64,000 nucleotides of DNA from Microscilla marina ATCC 23134 (GTDB lineage: Bacteria; Bacteroidota; Bacteroidia; Cytophagales; Microscillaceae). The first letter of the stretch is position 1; every line of letters begins with the position of its first letter. Shown here one piece after another: positions 45,099-56,900 of the stretch. Both the position numbers and the translations under genes were made by a program. The stretch covers positions 62,001 to 126,000 of the forward strand of contig NZ_AAWS01000003.1 of the NCBI RefSeq assembly GCF_000169175.1, given 5' to 3'. The notes beneath the pieces were generated by a model. That model worked only from the letters and a program-made list of their open reading frames with translations. It was not told where the DNA came from and made no database searches.

Positions 45099-46234
45099 TT
45101 CTATATTTCAAATAAAAATATGCTTTTAACAGCTTTCAATACGTGCTACTTACTGACAATAAGTGGCACAAAACGCGGCAATTTACAGTATTCGTTTCAA
45201 TTATTGCCAACAGCCAAGCCGGAAACAGTAAATTTTGGGTAGGCCTGACCAAATCCCTAAAATGTGGGGTAACCCATCCACCTTATGATATTGCCTGTGA
45301 GGAAAGGGGGGACAAATGACAGGTTTATGCATAACGACTGATTACATAAGTAATGTATGTAATGAAAAAGTACCATGTTTTTTTTAATATCTTCTTTAAT
45401 TAAGGTAATTTAAGTATTGATTGCACAAGTGCAAGACTCACTAATGCTTTTGAAAGCGTGACATTTGTCTTTTACCAAAAAATGCAGCTAAGAAGGGGAG
45501 TACATAGAATTGTTTTGTTTTGTAAAATCATTTATTTTTGTGCTTTAATTAGCTTCCAGTGTGGATTTTTGTTTAGGAATGGTGAAAAAAAAGCATCAAC
45601 TTCAAGGGAGAGATTTTGCTCGGTTAAAACCTTAGAGTCTCAATGGAACAAAATCTCAGGTGGAAAATTCACCTCCAAACTGCTTACAGTCCTGACTTAT
45701 CAGGTAAGTGATCTGGAAAAAATAAGATGTTCCAATTCAAGAAAATATATTATTCTCAGACGATTCAAAAAAAACGGTGCATAGCCAAAGCTATGAAACT
45801 TTTTTTTTTGAGAAGAATGAGGGCAATAAATACACTTTAATGGCTCAAATTATTTATGAAAGATCACTAAAAGTTATTTTTTGTGCATTTCTTAGTATTC
45901 AATGCTCCGCAGTGATTTTAGTCAAAGTTGTTTGCTGTTTAACTTCGTTGAGCTCGCCAAAGGCTCGGTTATCAGTCATTTATGAATTTAAAAACTATTT
46001 AATTGGGTGTTTAGGTATAAAACCGAAACACTTTTAAAAATAAAGCGAGTATACAATCTTAATATAAAATACTGGTTTACAGCATTTAACAAGGTGAACA
46101 TTTACTCGAATCAGCTATGGACTATTGAGTATTAAAAAAGTATAATTTCAGGCACAACGTAGGTGCTTTTTTGTTTTTCAATAGTCATACTGGTACTATT
46201 TTAAACATGACCATTTTTAGTAGAATTACTGTAT
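45099..46234. other. 1.14-kb gene-poor region with a MITE-like element
   Basis: Between the hypothetical gene (minus) and the propeller kinase (plus). Two overlapping forward frames of 108 and 86 codons run through 45458-46037, but they cross the MITE-like copy at 45707-45868, show no recognisable domain and have unusual composition, so I do not call them genes. The segment at 45640-45700 (SGGKFTSKLLTVLTYQ in one frame) could be a worn transposon remnant. Nothing else is recognised. Confidence 0.5.
45707..45868 (-). mobile_element. 162-bp MITE-like palindromic element, copy 2
   Basis: Reverse complement of the element at 29263-29423, with four substitutions and one extra T in 162 bases by eye. 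The ends are the same AGTGATCT/AGATCACT. Left and right flanks differ from copy 1 beyond TA and AA, so the shared unit is sharply bounded. Confidence 0.85.
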
Positions 46235-49200
46235 ATGAAGAACCTTTGTAGAGTATGGATGATGATCATAGGTTCTTGTGCTTTTCTTCAGGCACAATCC
46301 TGCCTTCAAGGTATCAAGTTTTCCAACCTCACCTCTCGTCAGGGCTTGTCACAAAACTCGGTTACCTGTGTTTTACAGGATAAAAAAGGATTGCTTTGGT
46401 TTGGTACTACTGATGGTCTGAATAAGTTTGATGGCTATAGTTTTACCAAGTACACTTCTGAACCTGGCAACTCCCAAACGCTCATATCTAATTATGTATC
46501 TTGTTTGTATCAAGACCGTGCGGGTCATTTGTGGGTAGGTTTGTACGGTGGTGGGATAAATCGTATGAATCCTGCTACTGGACAAATAACAGCAAGCTAT
46601 CATCATTATAAAAATAAACCTGGCAGCTTGACAGGCAACAAAGTAAAAGACATTTATGAAGATAAAGAAGGGTTGATATGGGTGGCAACTTATGGGGGAG
46701 GCGTTGGGTTTATACATCCTGTAACTCAAAAATTTACTAGGGTACGTTATCGTAAGGCGGGCATTGATGTTGAAACAAACTTTTCTTTTTGTATTTTAAA
46801 CGATCAGGATAAGGGGCTTTGGGTGGGATCTAATGTGGGACTACTGTATTTAGACTTAAAAACAAAACAGTTTACTGGGTTTTATCACATAAACCATCCA
46901 GGGTTTAGCCAAAGAATGGCGGAATCAGTGAAAACAGGGATAAATCAGATTGTGAGAGATAAAAAACAACGCCATATTTTGTGGTTGTGTACCCATAATT
47001 CTGGTTTGGTAAAGTTTAATACCCAAACCCACAAAGCAGAAGAATGGTTGATGCATGATCCTGCCAATCCTTTATCGGTCAATAGTAACTCGGTGTGGAG
47101 CTTTTATCAGGATAGCGCAGGTAACTCATGGGTAGGTTCACGCAAGGGGTTTCACTGGTTCAATCCTAAAACCCAAAATTTTGCCCGGTTTTTACACGAT
47201 GCTCAAAATAAGCAAAGCATTACAGGTAACGATATTCAACAAATTTTTGAAGATAAAGCAGGAACTGTTTGGTTGTGTACTTACGATGGAGGCATTAGTT
47301 CGTTTAACCCCCACTTGAACAATTTTGATCACTATACTGCTTTTGGAGATAAGAATAGCCGTTGGGTGAATGCGTTGTGTGAAGATGTTCAGGGAAATAT
47401 TTATGCTGGTTTGGGCAAAGGTCCTCATGCTATGGCGATCATCAACCGTAAAAAACGTCACATTAGTTTGCTAAAACACGACCCAGCCAATGCGACTACC
47501 ATTGCCAGTAAAATAGTAAGCCGATTGTTGCCCGATGTAAGCGGTAAAGGAATATGGGTGGGTACTATAGGGCAAGGGTTAGATTATTATGATATTGCTT
47601 CGGGCGAGTTTACTCATTATGGTTATGAACCATTAGACACCACTGATTTACGTTCGCCCCATATAGGTGCTTTGTATCAAGATAAAGCCCAACCTAATAT
47701 TTTGTGGGTAGGTACGCTTGGCATGGGTTTGTATCGTTTTGATATTAAAAACAAAGTGTCTAAGGTATACATGAAAACTCTAAGATACAAAGGTTCCAAA
47801 TTGTCTCATAATACCATCATTGATATTGCCAAAGATTACAAAGGCAACCTTTGGCTGGCTACCCGTGAAGGGCTCAATTGTTTTGACCCTAGAAAAGAAG
47901 TATTCACTAGTTATTTTTACTCTTTCAAAAACCCTAAAAGCTTAAGCAACAATTATGTAAGCTCGCTGTGTGTCGATGCACAAGGTGTGCTCTGGGTAGG
48001 TACACATCAGGGGCTCAACCGTTTAGACTTACGCGCATTTTACAAAGATGGAAAAGCATCTTTTGATCGTTATACTACCCAAAGTGGCTTGCCCAATGAA
48101 GTGATTCATCAAATTATAGAAGACAACCAAAAGCGTTTGTGGGTGAGTACCAACCAAGGTTTGAGTTGTTTGAACCCTGAAACAAACCAGTGGAAAAATT
48201 ATGACGCCAACAACGGTTTGCAGAGCAACGAGTTTTTGGCCAAGAGTGGTGTCAAAACCCGCGAAGGAGCCATTTTAATGGGGGGAATCAATGGGTTCAA
48301 CTTGTTTTATCCCGACAAGGTAGTACATAACACTTACAAACCTCAAGTGTTAATTACCGATTTTCAAATATTTAATCAGCCCGTACCAGTCACCAAAGAG
48401 GGGATATTGACGCGCCCCATTTGGGCAACCGATACTGTAGAACTATCTTACAAAGACAAGGTGATTTCGTTTGAGTTTGCTGCTTTGAACTATATTTTGC
48501 CCGAAAAAAACACTTACCATATCAAACTCGAAAACTTTGATGCTGACTGGCGTAACCTTGGCACCAAGCGTTTTGAGACTTATACCAACCTGGCGCCAGG
48601 CACCTATGTGCTTAAGGTAAAAGCTGCCAACAATGATGGAGTGTTGAGCGATAAAGAAACCCGGTTGGTGGTGAAAGTACGCCCACCTTTTTGGCAAACT
48701 ACTACTTTTTATGTACTGATGGTAGTATTACTCATTGCGCTGGTGTTGGGTATTGTCAGGTGGCGTACACACAACCTGAAAAAACAAAAAAAAGTACTGG
48801 AGCACAAGGTAACAGAGCGTACCAAAGAGATAAAAATGCAGGCAGAAGAGTTGCAAACCCAAACTGAAGAAATAAAGGCTCAAGCAGAGGAGTTACGTAA
48901 AATTAATGAGCAACTGCTCGAACTCGACGAGTTTAAACAAGGGGTAACCGGAATGATAGTACACGATCTGAAAAACCCTCTCAATACTTTGATGGCTTAT
49001 GCCAAGTCGCCCGAAATAAAACAGTCGGCAAGGCAGATGCACCACATGGTACTGAATATACTTGATGTGCAAAAAATGGAATCGGCCGAACTGAATCCTC
49101 ATTGGGATGCAGTGCAACTGTATGAGATGATAGAAGAGGCAATTGAACAGATACAAGTACTCAGCTCACAAAAAAACCTGTATATTCAGCGGTTTCGCGA

Positions 49201-49825
49201 CATAGACTACCAAGTAAGGGTAGATAGAGACCTTACTACAAGGGTGTTGGTAAACTTGCTCACCAATGCCATTAAGCACGCCCCACTTAACTCAAGCATT
49301 GTTATAGAAGTCAATCAATCGGCAGATCACCAGATAAAAATAAGTATTACTGATGAAGGCGAAGGAGTGCCCCCTGAGTTGCAGCAAACCATATTTGATA
49401 AGTTCTTCAGCTTATCCAACCATCATATATCTAACATTAAGTCTACTGGGTTGGGGCTTGCCTTTTGCAAACTTGCCCTGGAAACCCAACAACAAACTAT
49501 AGGGGTTACCAATCATCCGTCTAAAGGTGCTCAGTTTTGGTTCACCCTTTCGTTGGTAGATAAAGTAATGCTTACCGACCAATTGTTAACAGAACAAACC
49601 CAGCAAAAACTCTTACTATCTGCTACCGACAAACAACTTTTGCAACCTTTTGTGAGTGATCTCCAAGCCATTGAAATATGTGAAATAGGACGGCTAAAAA
49701 AACTTGCAGATGGTATTCCGCACGAAGGTAGTTCTGAAATACAACAGTGGAAAGATTTATTGATGGAGGCCACTTTTAGTATGAACCAATACTTGTTTGA
49801 CGAGTTGGTAGGTATGATAGATTGA
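46235..49825 (+). CDS. Two-component propeller sensor histidine kinase
   Basis: A 1196-residue protein. After a signal peptide (SCAFLQAQ) come about a dozen Reg_prop beta-propeller motifs (residues about 25-700; GLLWFGTTDGLNKFDGYSF, GHLWVGLYGGGINRMN, VLWVGTHQGLNRLD). A Y_Y_Y domain (about 735-815), one membrane helix (about 820-842) and a coiled coil follow. The kinase has phosphoacceptor HDLKNPLNTL (His910), N box LVNLLTNAIKHAP and G box DEGEGVPPELQQTIFDKFF. The periplasmic propeller senses an external ligand. Unlike many hybrid members there is no receiver or DNA-binding domain; instead a 90-residue tail ends the protein (LLQPFVSDLQAIEICEI). Confidence 0.93.
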   Translation: MKNLCRVWMMIIGSCAFLQAQSCLQGIKFSNLTSRQGLSQNSVTCVLQDKKGLLWFGTTDGLNKFDGYSFTKYTSEPGNSQTLISNYVSCLYQDRAGHLWVGLYGGGINRMNPATGQITASYHHYKNKPGSLTGNKVKDIYEDKEGLIWVATYGGGVGFIHPVTQKFTRVRYRKAGIDVETNFSFCILNDQDKGLWVGSNVGLLYLDLKTKQFTGFYHINHPGFSQRMAESVKTGINQIVRDKKQRHILWLCTHNSGLVKFNTQTHKAEEWLMHDPANPLSVNSNSVWSFYQDSAGNSWVGSRKGFHWFNPKTQNFARFLHDAQNKQSITGNDIQQIFEDKAGTVWLCTYDGGISSFNPHLNNFDHYTAFGDKNSRWVNALCEDVQGNIYAGLGKGPHAMAIINRKKRHISLLKHDPANATTIASKIVSRLLPDVSGKGIWVGTIGQGLDYYDIASGEFTHYGYEPLDTTDLRSPHIGALYQDKAQPNILWVGTLGMGLYRFDIKNKVSKVYMKTLRYKGSKLSHNTIIDIAKDYKGNLWLATREGLNCFDPRKEVFTSYFYSFKNPKSLSNNYVSSLCVDAQGVLWVGTHQGLNRLDLRAFYKDGKASFDRYTTQSGLPNEVIHQIIEDNQKRLWVSTNQGLSCLNPETNQWKNYDANNGLQSNEFLAKSGVKTREGAILMGGINGFNLFYPDKVVHNTYKPQVLITDFQIFNQPVPVTKEGILTRPIWATDTVELSYKDKVISFEFAALNYILPEKNTYHIKLENFDADWRNLGTKRFETYTNLAPGTYVLKVKAANNDGVLSDKETRLVVKVRPPFWQTTTFYVLMVVLLIALVLGIVRWRTHNLKKQKKVLEHKVTERTKEIKMQAEELQTQTEEIKAQAEELRKINEQLLELDEFKQGVTGMIVHDLKNPLNTLMAYAKSPEIKQSARQMHHMVLNILDVQKMESAELNPHWDAVQLYEMIEEAIEQIQVLSSQKNLYIQRFRDIDYQVRVDRDLTTRVLVNLLTNAIKHAPLNSSIVIEVNQSADHQIKISITDEGEGVPPELQQTIFDKFFSLSNHHISNIKSTGLGLAFCKLALETQQQTIGVTNHPSKGAQFWFTLSLVDKVMLTDQLLTEQTQQKLLLSATDKQLLQPFVSDLQAIEICEIGRLKKLADGIPHEGSSEIQQWKDLLMEATFSMNQYLFDELVGMID

Positions 49826-49910
49826 ATAATTGTGGAGTCGATGTTACAATTTATTCAGAGAGTTTATATCTTGCTTTTTATTATAAATATAGCATTTAAT
49901 AATACAAGCA

Positions 49911-50495
49911 ATGTTTGCATACATTTCAGGAAAACTCGCCCATAAAGAACCCACCTTTGCCGTGATAGATGTGCACGGAGTAGGCTATCAGATCAACATA
50001 TCGCTCAATACCTATACAGCCTTGCCTATAAGTGGCGATTGCAAACTACATACTTGGTTGCAAGTGCGTGAAGATGCCCAAAACCTGTACGGATTTACTG
50101 AGTTAGCCGAAAAAAAACTGTTTTTATTACTCATTAGTGTGTCGGGCATAGGTGCTAATACTGCCTTGGTCATGCTCTCGTCTATGTCGGTGAGTGAAAT
50201 ACAAACTGCCATTGCGTCTGAAGATGTAAAGGCAATTAAAAGTATCAAAGGCATCGGGCTCAAAACTGCCCAACGTGTAATACTAGAGCTCAAAGACAAA
50301 GTTCAAAAAGAAGTAGGCAGTATAGCCGTTACTCCTGCTACCCAGCAGTCTGCCGTGAAAGACGAAGCAGTTATGGCGCTCATTACTTTGGGCTATGCCA
50401 AAAACGTGGCGGAGAAAAATGTGGCAAAAATTTTTAAGACAAAAGGCAATGATGTAAAAGTAGAAGATGTGATCAAAGAGGCACTTAAGATGTAG
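49911..50495 (+). CDS. ruvA: Holliday junction branch-migration protein RuvA
   Basis: A 194-residue protein of normal RuvA length. An OB-fold N-terminus (MFAYISGKLAHKEPTFAVIDVHGVGYQINIS) is followed by helix-hairpin-helix motifs (LLISVSGIGANTALVMLSSM and IKSIKGIGLKTAQRVILELKDK) and a C-terminal UBA-like domain that contacts RuvB (AVMALITLGYAKNVAEKNV). RuvA tetramers bind the four-way junction and guide RuvB during recombination repair. The ruvA-sprA order is common in Bacteroidota. ruvB is not in the window. Confidence 0.96.
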   Translation: MFAYISGKLAHKEPTFAVIDVHGVGYQINISLNTYTALPISGDCKLHTWLQVREDAQNLYGFTELAEKKLFLLLISVSGIGANTALVMLSSMSVSEIQTAIASEDVKAIKSIKGIGLKTAQRVILELKDKVQKEVGSIAVTPATQQSAVKDEAVMALITLGYAKNVAEKNVAKIFKTKGNDVKVEDVIKEALKM

Positions 50496-50937
50496 AGAGT
50501 AGACACTACAGGCTCTATAGTGAGCCTGACACTTCGTAACTTTAGGCATATCCTAGGAGTGAAACTTTAGCTTCCGAAAAAAATTACCCGAAAAACCCTG
50601 TAAATTTCTCCATTTTTATATTGGGCATCCAGTATAAAAGCCGTAGGCTTGCCAAAAGGTCAGGCAATGGTCTGTATATGCAAGAAAAAACTAACTAACA
50701 AACATTGGAGTTGCTAGACATTGGGTCGGTAGTTATTGGCTGGTTGCTACAAAAAAACTATCAACTATTGACTGTGGACTTCCATCTATCGATTTTATAA
50801 ACCGCTAAAAATCAGCGCCCTATAAAATCGGTAAGTTGCTTGTAGAGCAGCGTCAAACTTGAAGCTTGTCGCTAAAAGCTTGAGGCTGTAGAAGCTATCG
50901 ACTATAAACTATTTATAACATCTAAAAAACAAGCGCC
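50496..50937. other. 442-base gap between ruvA and sprA
   Basis: No gene is visible. The second half (50785-50910) is a copy of the dispersed repeat also found at 6549-6675 and 59431-59515. A short AGCTTG/CAAGCT pattern recurs before the sprA start. I see no TAnnTTTG promoter. Confidence 0.5.
50785..50910 (+). repeat. Dispersed repeat, copy B
   Basis: Shares CGATTTTATAAACC, TAA.AATCA, TATAAAATCG and GCTTGAGGCTGTAGAAGCTA with the copy at 59431-59515 (reverse) and more loosely with 6549-6675. The CGATTTTATA/TATAAAATCG pair can form a 10-bp stem. Confidence 0.6.
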
Positions 50938-53900
50938 TTGTTGTCGTTGAAATATATTATACCCGTTGGATTATCCGCCTGGTTTATTACCTGGTGGGGA
51001 CAAGGATTACAGCATACCTCTCACCAATACAAAGTCAAACACCCTGCTGGAAAGTATGCATCTATACCCGACAGTGTGTGGCAGCAAATGAAAGTTGCCT
51101 ACCAGAGGTCGCGTAGTGATACTGATAGTACTAAAACTAAAAAACCTGAACCTTATAATAGGTTTAAACCACCCGTATTTGTGCCCAAAGACCGCTACGG
51201 CGATCCTATTATTAGCAATGGCCACAAGTCAAGGTTGATTTATGGAGCACCCTCTAACCTAAAAACTACGATTAAGCTGTTGCCCGATAGTGCCGGAAAC
51301 CGTTTTGTAGTAGACGAAAACCTGGGTAAAACCTCTTACCGCCCGCCCACGGTGCTTACCACCGACGAGATAAGCAGAATTCAGGAAGACCGAGAGCGCC
51401 AAAAGTACTGGAAAGATGTAGCCTTTGGTGAAAAAAATAGCAGTACACTGGGCAGTAAAAAAAATCAAGTATTGATCCCCCCCATTAAAACCCCACTTGG
51501 GTTGATCAAATTTACCACTACTGGTTTTTTGAATCTTGATTTCGGAGTACGTTCGCAAAGGGTTAGAAACCCAACGTTGCCTATACGCCAACAGCGTAAT
51601 ACTAACTTTAATTTTGACCCTCACCTTAACATTAGCCTGACCGGACAGGTGGGTGACCGTTTGAAAATATCATTGACTCAAGACACCAAGTCCAGTTTTC
51701 AGTTTCAAAACAACTTCAAGGTAGAATATACCCCACAAGAAGAAGACATTATTCAAAAACTTGACTTTGGTAATGTAAGCTTTCCGCTTAAAAGTACTTT
51801 GATTCCAGGCGCCCAAAACCTGTTTGGTCTTACTACAACTCTTCGCTTTGGTAAATTGTTTGTGAGAGGAGTATATTCTAACCAAAGGGCTCAGGCAGAT
51901 CAGATCGTTTTGCAAGGAGGAGCCCAACGCCGTAACTTTGAAATACGTGCTGATAAATACGAAGAAAATCGCCATTTTTTCCTGTCACATTTTTTCAGAA
52001 ATCAATACGAAACCTGGTTGAGTGGTTTGCCAGTGATTACCTCTGGGCTAAATATTACCAGGGTAGAGGTATACGTGACCAACCGTACCAACAATACCCA
52101 AACTTTGCGAAATATTGTAGGTTTAATTGACCTTGGCGAAAACAGCCGGATTAAAAATACCTCGGTAGTAAACCCTGTGGGTACCAACCTTGCAGCTAAT
52201 AATGGCGCCAATGATTTGTTTGGTAAAGTAAGCGCTATTACTAATGCCGATGCTGCCACCCAACAGTTGGAAACTACTTTAGGTTTTAAGAGCAACGAAG
52301 ACTTTGTGTTGTTGCGTGGTTCGCGCAAGCTCAGCGACAATGAGTATACCATACACCCACAGTTGGGCTATGTGAGCTTGAATGCTCCCCTAAAGAACGA
52401 TGAAATTCTTGCGGTGTCGTTTGAGTATACTTACAACGGACAAAGCTACAAGGTAGGGGAGTTAAGCGAAGACTATCAGGACAGGGGCGACGATGAGGTT
52501 ATTTACCTTAAAATGTTGCGTCCTTCGTCTATTCAGGTAGATTTGCCTACCTGGGACCTGATGATGAAAAATATTTATTCTTTAGATGCCACCCAAATAG
52601 CCCAAGAAAACTTTCAGTTACGCATTATTTATAAAGATGACCTCACAGGTATAGACAACCCAAGTTTGCAGGAAGGGATTCGTACAAAAGATATTCCCTT
52701 GTTACAGGTCATGAATCTTGATAACCTGAACCAGCAAAATGACCCGCAAAAAGATGGAAACTTTGACTACGTCAGCGGCATTACCATTGATCCTGAAAAG
52801 GGAAAAATAATTTTTCCGGTGTTGGAGCCTTTCGGTAGTAGTAACCTGGTGCGGGGCCCACGTGCCAATGGGTTTAACCCCAATGGTTGGTTTGACCCAG
52901 TAACTGAGATAGGCTTGGTAAACAAATATGTGTTTGATGAGTTGTACCGAACTACGCAGGCAGATGCACTACAGGCAGCCAATAAAAACAAGTTTTTCCT
53001 TACGGGAGGGTTTGAGGCAAGTTCGTCGAGCGATGTAACTTTACCTGGTATCAACATTGCCGAAGGGTCGGTAAGGGTAACCGCCGGAAACACACCTTTG
53101 GCCGAGGGTACCGACTATACCGTAGACTATGCCAGTGGACGGGTAACTATTATCAATGAAGCAATTTTGAATTCAGGCAAGGAGATTAAGATTGATTACG
53201 AAAAGGCTGATTTGTTTAATTTTCAAACCCGTCGTTTATTTGGAACCCGACTAGATTACCACATCAACAAAGATTTTATCATTGGGGCAACTGTGCTCAA
53301 CCTGAGAGAGCGCCCGGTGATTACCCGAACCAATATTGGCGAAGAGCCCATTAACAACACCATTTGGGGGTTTGACATTAACTATAAGTCAGATTCACGC
53401 TTTTTGACTCGTTTGGTAGATAAAATTCCACTCATTCAGACTAAAGAAAAATCTACTATAGATTTTAACGCAGAGTTTGCCCAGCTTCGTCCGGGAGCTT
53501 CACCTATCAGTGGGCAAAAGTCTTATATAGATGATTTTGAAGGAACCCGTACTGCCTTTAATCTGGTACGTAGTGCACATACCAGCTGGAGCTTGGGCTC
53601 TACTCCTCAACTGATTCCACAGGGTACTGCTGCTAACCGTTTGGAGTATACTTACCGCCGAGCAAAAATGGCTTGGTACAACATAGATGGTAGTGTGTTT
53701 TATAACAGTGTAGGCAGTGGCAATAAACCCGACAATATTAGTGAAGAAGACATGGATAACCACTTTGTGCGGGCAATTACTCCACAAGAGATATTCAGAG
53801 GACAAGACAACCTGGTAGTAAACACCAACGAAGTGATTTTTGATGTCGCTTATTTTCCATCAGAGCGCGGACCTTATAACTATAACCCTGACCTGGACGC

Positions 53901-56900
53901 CAATGGTTTGTTGAAAAATCCAGCCAATAGTTTTGGTGCAATTACCCACGCTATTAGAACCGATATTGACTTTGACAATGCCAACGTAGAGTACCTAGAG
54001 TTTTGGATGATGAGCCCTTATATTGATGGAGCGAAAGGGGTGGTACGCGATGGAAAGGTAAATCAAAATTTTACTGGGTCGGGTGAGTTATACATTAACC
54101 TGGGGAGTGTGTCGGAAGATGTAATGAAAGACGGCAGACACGCTTTTGAAAATGGTTTGGCGGTAGAGGGTACCAGCAGTGCCAACTCTGACGAAACCGC
54201 CTGGGGTTTTGTAACCAAGCAGCAATATTTGACCAACGCCTTTGACAATGCTGCCCGGGGACAGCAAGACATTGGGTTGGATGGTCTGAAGAGTGTAGGA
54301 GGAAACCAGGAGCAAGAGTTTTTCCAATCATATATTAACACAATGAGAGGCATTGTAACCAATCCTGATGCATTTCAAGTCTTAGACAATGACCCTTCAG
54401 CAGATGATTTTAGACACTATCTAAGCCCCGACTATGATGGGGTAGATGCCAAAGTGCTTGAGCGTTATAAAAATTTCAATGGTTTAGAAAACAACTCTTC
54501 TACTGCTACTATTGCTGGTAATATTAGTACCTCATCTACCAATGATCCTGATAATGAGGATTTGAACGAAGATAATACTATTTCTGACCTTGAGGCATAT
54601 TATCAATACAAAATTTCTATCCGTAAGGAAGACATGGTAGTGGGTAAAAACTATATTGTAGACAAAGTAGAGGGCAATGGAGATAAGTCAACCGGGTCTA
54701 GTTGGTACTTATTTCGTATTCCTATCCGTGAGTTCGACAGCAAGGTGGGCAATATTCAAGGCTTTAAATCTATTCGCTTTTTGCGAATGTTTATGACCAA
54801 GTTTCAAAACCCGGTCGTGTTGCGTTTTGCCCGTTATCAGTTGGTGGCCAATCAGTGGAGGCGTTACCTTGAAGATTTGTCGGACAAAACACTGGGGCAA
54901 CCTATAGAACCTTACGATGCGAACTTTACGGTAGCCACCATCAACATAGAAGAAAACAGCCAGGCAAGTGCCAATGTTACCCCTTATGTATTGCCTCCAG
55001 GGGTTATTCGTGACCAGGACAGGACTACTCAAAACAATCGTTTGTTTAATGAGCAATCGTTGTTGATGAGTGTAGAAGGGTTGAAGAACAAAGACGCCAG
55101 GGCAGTGTTTAAAAATGTAAATATGGATTTTATCAACTACAAAAGAGTCCGTATGTTTATTCACGCCGAAGCCCCTGAAGGTACTACTACCCGATCTGGT
55201 CAGGTGACCGCATTTATTCGTTTAGGTACTGATTTTACCGAAAATTATTATGAGATTGAGGTGCCCCTAAAACTAACTCCTTTGGGTACCGATGCTTCAT
55301 TGATCGATACTATTTGGCCTGCTTTGAACAATATAGACGTACCTTTTGAGGAACTGTACAGAACCAAGCTAGAGCGCAATCAAAACCTGTCTAATGTGAC
55401 CATTCCTTACCCCAGACAATACGATAAATACACGATATCGGTAGTGGGTAATCCGGATATGAGCGCTATCCAAACTGTAATGATGGGAGTACGTAATCCT
55501 GACCAGGGAGTGACGGACGACAAACAAGCCAAAAGCGTGACTGTATGGATGAACGAACTACGGGTAGCAGAGTTTGACCAAACAGCAGGCTGGGCAGCAT
55601 TGGCAAGGCTTCAGATGAAACTCGCCGATTTTGCTCAAATCACCGCATCGGGCAAATATTCTACTTTTGGTTTTGGTAACATCAATCAAAAAATATCGGA
55701 GAGAGCACGAGAGCGTACTTTTGAGTATGACATTTCGGCAAATGTAGCACTTGACAAATTTATTCCTGAAAAGGTAGGGCTTAAAATACCTATGTTTGTG
55801 AGCTATGAACGGAGCAATATCTCGCCCCAGTTCAATCCGCTAGACCCTGATGTGCCCTTGTCGGCATATTTGCAGAGTTTGCCTAGCGACGATGCCCGAA
55901 AAGATTATCGAAAACTGGTAGAAGACAATACCGAACGCAAGAGTATTAACTTTACGAATGTACGCAAGATAAAAACGAACCCAAAAGCCAAAAACAATTT
56001 TTGGGACATAGAAAACCTATCGGCAACCTGGGCAGTAAGCGAAGAAACCCGTAGTAATATCAATATTCAATCTTACTTGATTCAAAACCAAAAATGGTCG
56101 TTGGCGTATAACTTCCAAAACAAAGCGAAGCCTTGGGAACCTTTCAAAAAAGCGAGGGCTTTTAAATCTCCCTGGCTTGCCTTGATCCGTGATTTTAACC
56201 TCAACTTTTTACCTACAAGTATTACCGTAAGAGGAGACCTGGACAGAAGCTTTAGGCGTACCCAATTGCGCAACTCAGACCTGACCATTCAGGGCATTGA
56301 TCCTACGTTTGAAAAACTGTTTACTTTCAATCGTTTGTACAATGTGAGTTGGAACTTGAGCCGTAATTTGTTGTTGAACTACAACGCTACTGCCAACGCA
56401 TTGATTGATGAACCCTTTGGTGATTTGAATACCGACGAGAAACGCGACTCGGTGTTGAACAATATTCAGCGCCTGGGACGGATGAAAAACTTTACCCAAA
56501 CCATTAGCGCCAACTATAAACTACCTTTAGATAAAATTCCGCTAACTGCCTGGATTACTGCCACGGCAAACTATAGTGCAGGGTATAACTGGACAGCGGG
56601 CTCGTTGCGGGTGGTAGACTCTTTGGGTAATACCATCCGAAACACCAGGCAAAGAGGGTTAAATACCAACTTTAATTTTAGAAACCTTTATCGGAAAGTA
56701 AAGTTACTGAAAAGGGTCGATGGACCTGCAAGACGTACCAAAAAGCCTAAAAACTACGCAAGCCTTCCACCAGCCCAAAAGAAAAGAGTAGACAGTATTG
56801 CCCGTGCTGAGTCACGTTTGAATGTGCTCAGGGCATTTATGCGTCCTTTGTTATCTTTGCGTACCGTGAGCGTAAAGTATACCTTGCAGGAAGAAACCCA

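Noticed and set aside
45458-46037. Two overlapping forward frames (108 and 86 codons) before the propeller kinase
   Set aside because: They run through the MITE-like element, have no recognised domain and no supporting signals. The first might preserve a transposon remnant but that cannot be shown here.
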